Positions 61,600-64,000 of a stretch of DNA of 64,000 nucleotides are shown piece after piece (position 1 is the first letter of the stretch; every line of letters starts with the position of its first letter). The notes beneath the pieces were generated by a model, which was not told where the DNA came from, ran no database searches, and saw only the letters and a program-made list of their open reading frames with translations. Source of the DNA: Rhinopithecus roxellana (Eukaryota > Chordata > Mammalia > Primates > Cercopithecidae). The position numbers and the translations under genes are program-made. Location: NCBI RefSeq assembly GCF_007565055.1, contig NC_044554.1, positions 143,901,463 to 143,965,462 on the forward strand, read 5' to 3'.

Positions 61600-62637
61600 T
61601 TTTATATGCTTCACAATTTGGTGTATTTTTGCAGTGGCTGGTACTGGCTCTTCCTTTCCATGTTTAGTGCTTCCATTAGGAGCTCTTGTAAGGCAGGTCT
61701 GGTGGTGACAAAATCCTTCAGCATTTGCCTGCTGTAAAGGATTTTATTTCTCCTTTGTTTATGAAGCTTGGTTTGGCTGGATATGAAATTCTGGGTTGAA
61801 ACTTCTTTTCTTTGAGAACGTTGAATATTGGTCCCCACTCTCTTCTGGCTTGTAGGGTTTCTGCCGAGAGATCTGCTGTTAGTCTGATGGGCTTCCCTTT
61901 GTTGATAACCCAACCTTTCTCTTTGGTTGCCCTTAACATTTTTTTCTTCATTTCAACCTTGGTGAATCTGACAATTATCTGTCTTGGAGTTGCTCTTCTC
62001 AAGGAATATCTTTGTGGTGTCCTCTGTGTTTCCTGAATTTGAATGTTGGCCTGTCTTGCTAGGTTGGGGAAGTTCTCCTGGATAATATCCTGAAGAGTGT
62101 GTTTTCCAACTTGGTTCCATTCTACCCATCACTTTTAGGTACACCAATCAAATGTAGATTTGGTCTTTTCACATAGGCCCATATTTCTTGGAGGCTTTGT
62201 TTGTTCCTTTTTATCCTTTTTTCTCTAATCTTGTCTTCCCTCTTTATTTCATTAAGTTGATCTTCAATCTCTGATATCCTTTCTTCCACTTGATTGATTT
62301 GGCTATTAATACTTGTATATTCTTCATGAAGTTCTCATGCTGTGTTTTTCAGCTCCATCAGGTCATTTATGTTCTTCTCTACATTGGTTATTCTAGTTAG
62401 CAATTCAACTATCTTTTTTTCAAGGTTCTTAGCTTCCTTGCATTGGGTTAGAACACGCTCCTTTAGCTCGGAGGAGTTTGTTATTACCCACCTTCTGAAG
62501 CCTACTTCTGTCAGTTTGTCAAACTCATTCTCCATGCAGTTTTGTTCCCTTGCTGGTGACGAGATGTGATCCTTTGGAGGAGGAGAGACGTTCTGGTTTT
62601 TGGAATTTTCAGGCTTTTTGTGCTGGTTTTTCCCCAT
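61600..62637 (-). pseudogene. L1 ORF1 remnant (RNA-binding protein)
   Basis: The N-terminal part reads from 62637 (MGKNQHKKPENSKNQN..., 100 codons) and ends in a premature stop at 62335. The C-terminal domain is open at 61718-62002 (IIVRFTKVEMKKKMLRA, IRLTADLSAETLQARREWGPIF) and 61611-61913 in a shifted frame. In active L1 this protein coats its own RNA as a trimer. Stops and frameshifts make this copy non-functional. Confidence 0.92.
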
Positions 62638-62639
62638 CT

Positions 62640-63892
62640 GTGTGGATCTCTCTATCTTCGGTCTTTGATGTTGGTGACCTTTGGATGGGGTCTTTGAGTA
62701 GATGTGCTAATCCTTTCTGTTTGTTTTTTTTTCCTTCCAACAGTCAGGCCTCTGTGCTGCCAATCTGCTAGAGTTTGCTGGAGGTCCACTCCCAACCCTG
62801 TTTGCCTGAATATTGCTAGTGGAGAATGCAGAGCAGCAAAGATTGCTGCCTTTTCTTTCCTCTGGAAGCTTTGACCCAGAGGGGCACCTGCCAGATGCCA
62901 GCCAGAGCTCTCCTGTATGAGGTATCTGTTGGCCCCTACTGGGAGTTGTCTCCCAGTCAGTATACACTGGGGTCAGGGACCCACTTGGGAGGCAGTCTGA
63001 CCCTTAGCAGATCTTGAATTCTGTGCAGGGAGGTCCAGTGCTCTTTTTAGAGCCACCAGGCAGGGATGTTTAAGTCTGCTATAAGCCCCTGACTGGGTCT
63101 GCTGCCTTTTTTACAGAGATGCCCTGTCTAGAGAGGAGAAATTTGGCAGTCTGGCCTTGGCAGCTTTGCTGAGCTGCAGTAGGCTCCACCCAGTTCAAAC
63201 TTCCCGGTGGCCTTGTTTACACTGTAACAAAGTAAAACCACCTACTCAAGCCTCAGCAATGGCAGACACCCCTACCCCCACCAAGCTTGAATGTCCCAGG
63301 TGGATCTCAGACTGGTGCTGTGCTGGCAGTGAGAATTTCAAGACAGTGGATCTCAGTTTCCCGGGCCCCATAGGGGTGGGACCTGCCGAGCCAGACCACT
63401 TGGCTCCCTTGCTTCAGGACCCCTTTTAAGGGGAGTGAATGGTTCTGTCTTGCTGGCGTTCCAGGTGCCACTGGGGTATGGAAAAAAAAGAACTCCTGCA
63501 GCTAGTTCAGTGTATGCCCAATTGGCCACCCAGTTTTGTGCTTGAAACCCAGGGCCCTGAGGGGTAGGCACCAGCAGGGATCTCCTGGTTTGCGGGTTGT
63601 GAAGACTGTGGGACAAGCCCAGTATCTGTGCCAGAGTTTCTTGGGCTCAGACCCTCACAGCTTCCCTTGGGTAGGGGAGAAAATTCCCCGACTCCTTGTG
63701 CTTCCTGGTTGAGGCAATGCCCGGCCCTGCTTCGGCTACCCCTCCGTGGGCTGCACCTATTGTCCAACCAGTCCCAGTGAGATAAATTGGGTACCTCAGT
63801 TGGAAATGCAGAAATCACCCACCTTCTGTGTTGCTCTTGCTGGGAGCTGCAGACCGGAGTTGTTCCTATTTGGCCATCTTGAATCCACTTCT
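62640..63892 (-). promoter_or_regulatory. L1 5' UTR (internal promoter region)
   Basis: GC-richer than the rest of the window and holding the L1 5' UTR, which in this family carries an internal sense promoter and an antisense promoter. The GGCCATCTTG motif (63872-63881 on the plus strand) is a YY1-type site at the 5' end of L1. Plus-strand frames here are antisense shadows. Activity was not assessed. Confidence 0.75.
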
Positions 63893-64000
63893 TGACCAAT
63901 GTGTTTTCAATGCAAAGAAAAGATTTGCCTATAGGGCACTTTTAAAACTAACTGTACTTATGATATCAGTCTATTTTATGCCTCCTATCACTGTCCTAAG

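Larger units (their letters stand above)
57392..63903 (-). mobile_element. Near full-length L1PA-type LINE, - strand
   Basis: Target-site duplication GACCAATGTG at 57392-57401 and 63894-63903. The minus strand starts with an L1 5' end (CAAGATGGCCAAATAGGAAC around 63860-63885) and carries a 5' UTR of about 1.2 kb, ORF1, a short spacer, ORF2, the 3' UTR and a worn A tail (57404-57440). Total length is about 6.5 kb. Both frames are broken in several places, so it is inactive. Its overall similarity to L1PA consensus puts it among the primate-specific families; the exact number was not determined. Confidence 0.95.

Noticed and set aside
63157..63899. GC-rich frames of 90-130 codons on both strands, looking like a gene start
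   Set aside because: The region is the L1 5' UTR, which is GC-rich and naturally has such open frames.

Overview
This window is primate nuclear DNA from the inter-genic or intronic part of a genome, built almost entirely of transposable elements. It carries about 40 Alu copies or fragments, two L1PA-type LINEs, older L1M/L2/MIR/MER pieces, two Tigger1 DNA transposons and one ERVK-class solo LTR. No bacterial-style genes, RNA genes, CRISPR array or multi-exon host gene can be supported. Two of the youngest-looking Alus (6215-6517 and 49887-50189) carry bases that I recall as typical of Old World monkey AluY copies (for example a GATCCGGCC box instead of GATCGCGCC, and CAAGCC instead of CACGCC near the 5' end). 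The best guess is therefore a cercopithecid monkey (macaque, baboon or relative) rather than human. This rests on remembered consensus sequences, not on an alignment.

Layout: 1-1583 is the 3' part of a Tigger1 transposon (transposase remnants, + strand). 1.6-6.2 kb is mostly unassigned, with one Alu. 7.1-9.2 kb is an old L1M broken up by four Alu-derived insertions. 9.5-10.5 kb is a processed pseudogene of MRM3 (RNMTL1), a mitochondrial rRNA methyltransferase. 13.8-15.3 kb is an Alu split by an ERVK-type solo LTR. 17.3-18.2 kb is a 5'-truncated L1. 19-31 kb is dense in Alus. 29.5-32.5 kb is a second Tigger1, in the opposite orientation, carrying three Alus. 37-41 kb has more Alus, including one Alu inside another, plus a 1.37-kb insertion that splits a MIR and looks like a retroposed transcript ending in an LTR polyadenylation site. 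45.9-48.9 kb is an ST13 (Hip, Hsc70-interacting protein) retrocopy. 49.5-57 kb has more Alus and old L1M/MER5A. 57.4-63.9 kb is a near full-length L1 on the - strand.

The one intact long open reading frame is the ST13 retrocopy (47713-48822, - strand, 369 codons, the same length as the parent protein). It is flanked by a 14-bp target-site duplication with a TT/AAAA-type cut and keeps 5' and long 3' UTR sequence. Whether it is expressed cannot be read from the sequence. The other coding traces (MRM3, L1 ORF1/ORF2, Tigger transposases) are broken. The features do not form a pathway: the unifying process is L1 machinery copying itself, Alus and cellular mRNAs into this region. I found no previously undescribed multi-gene system here.
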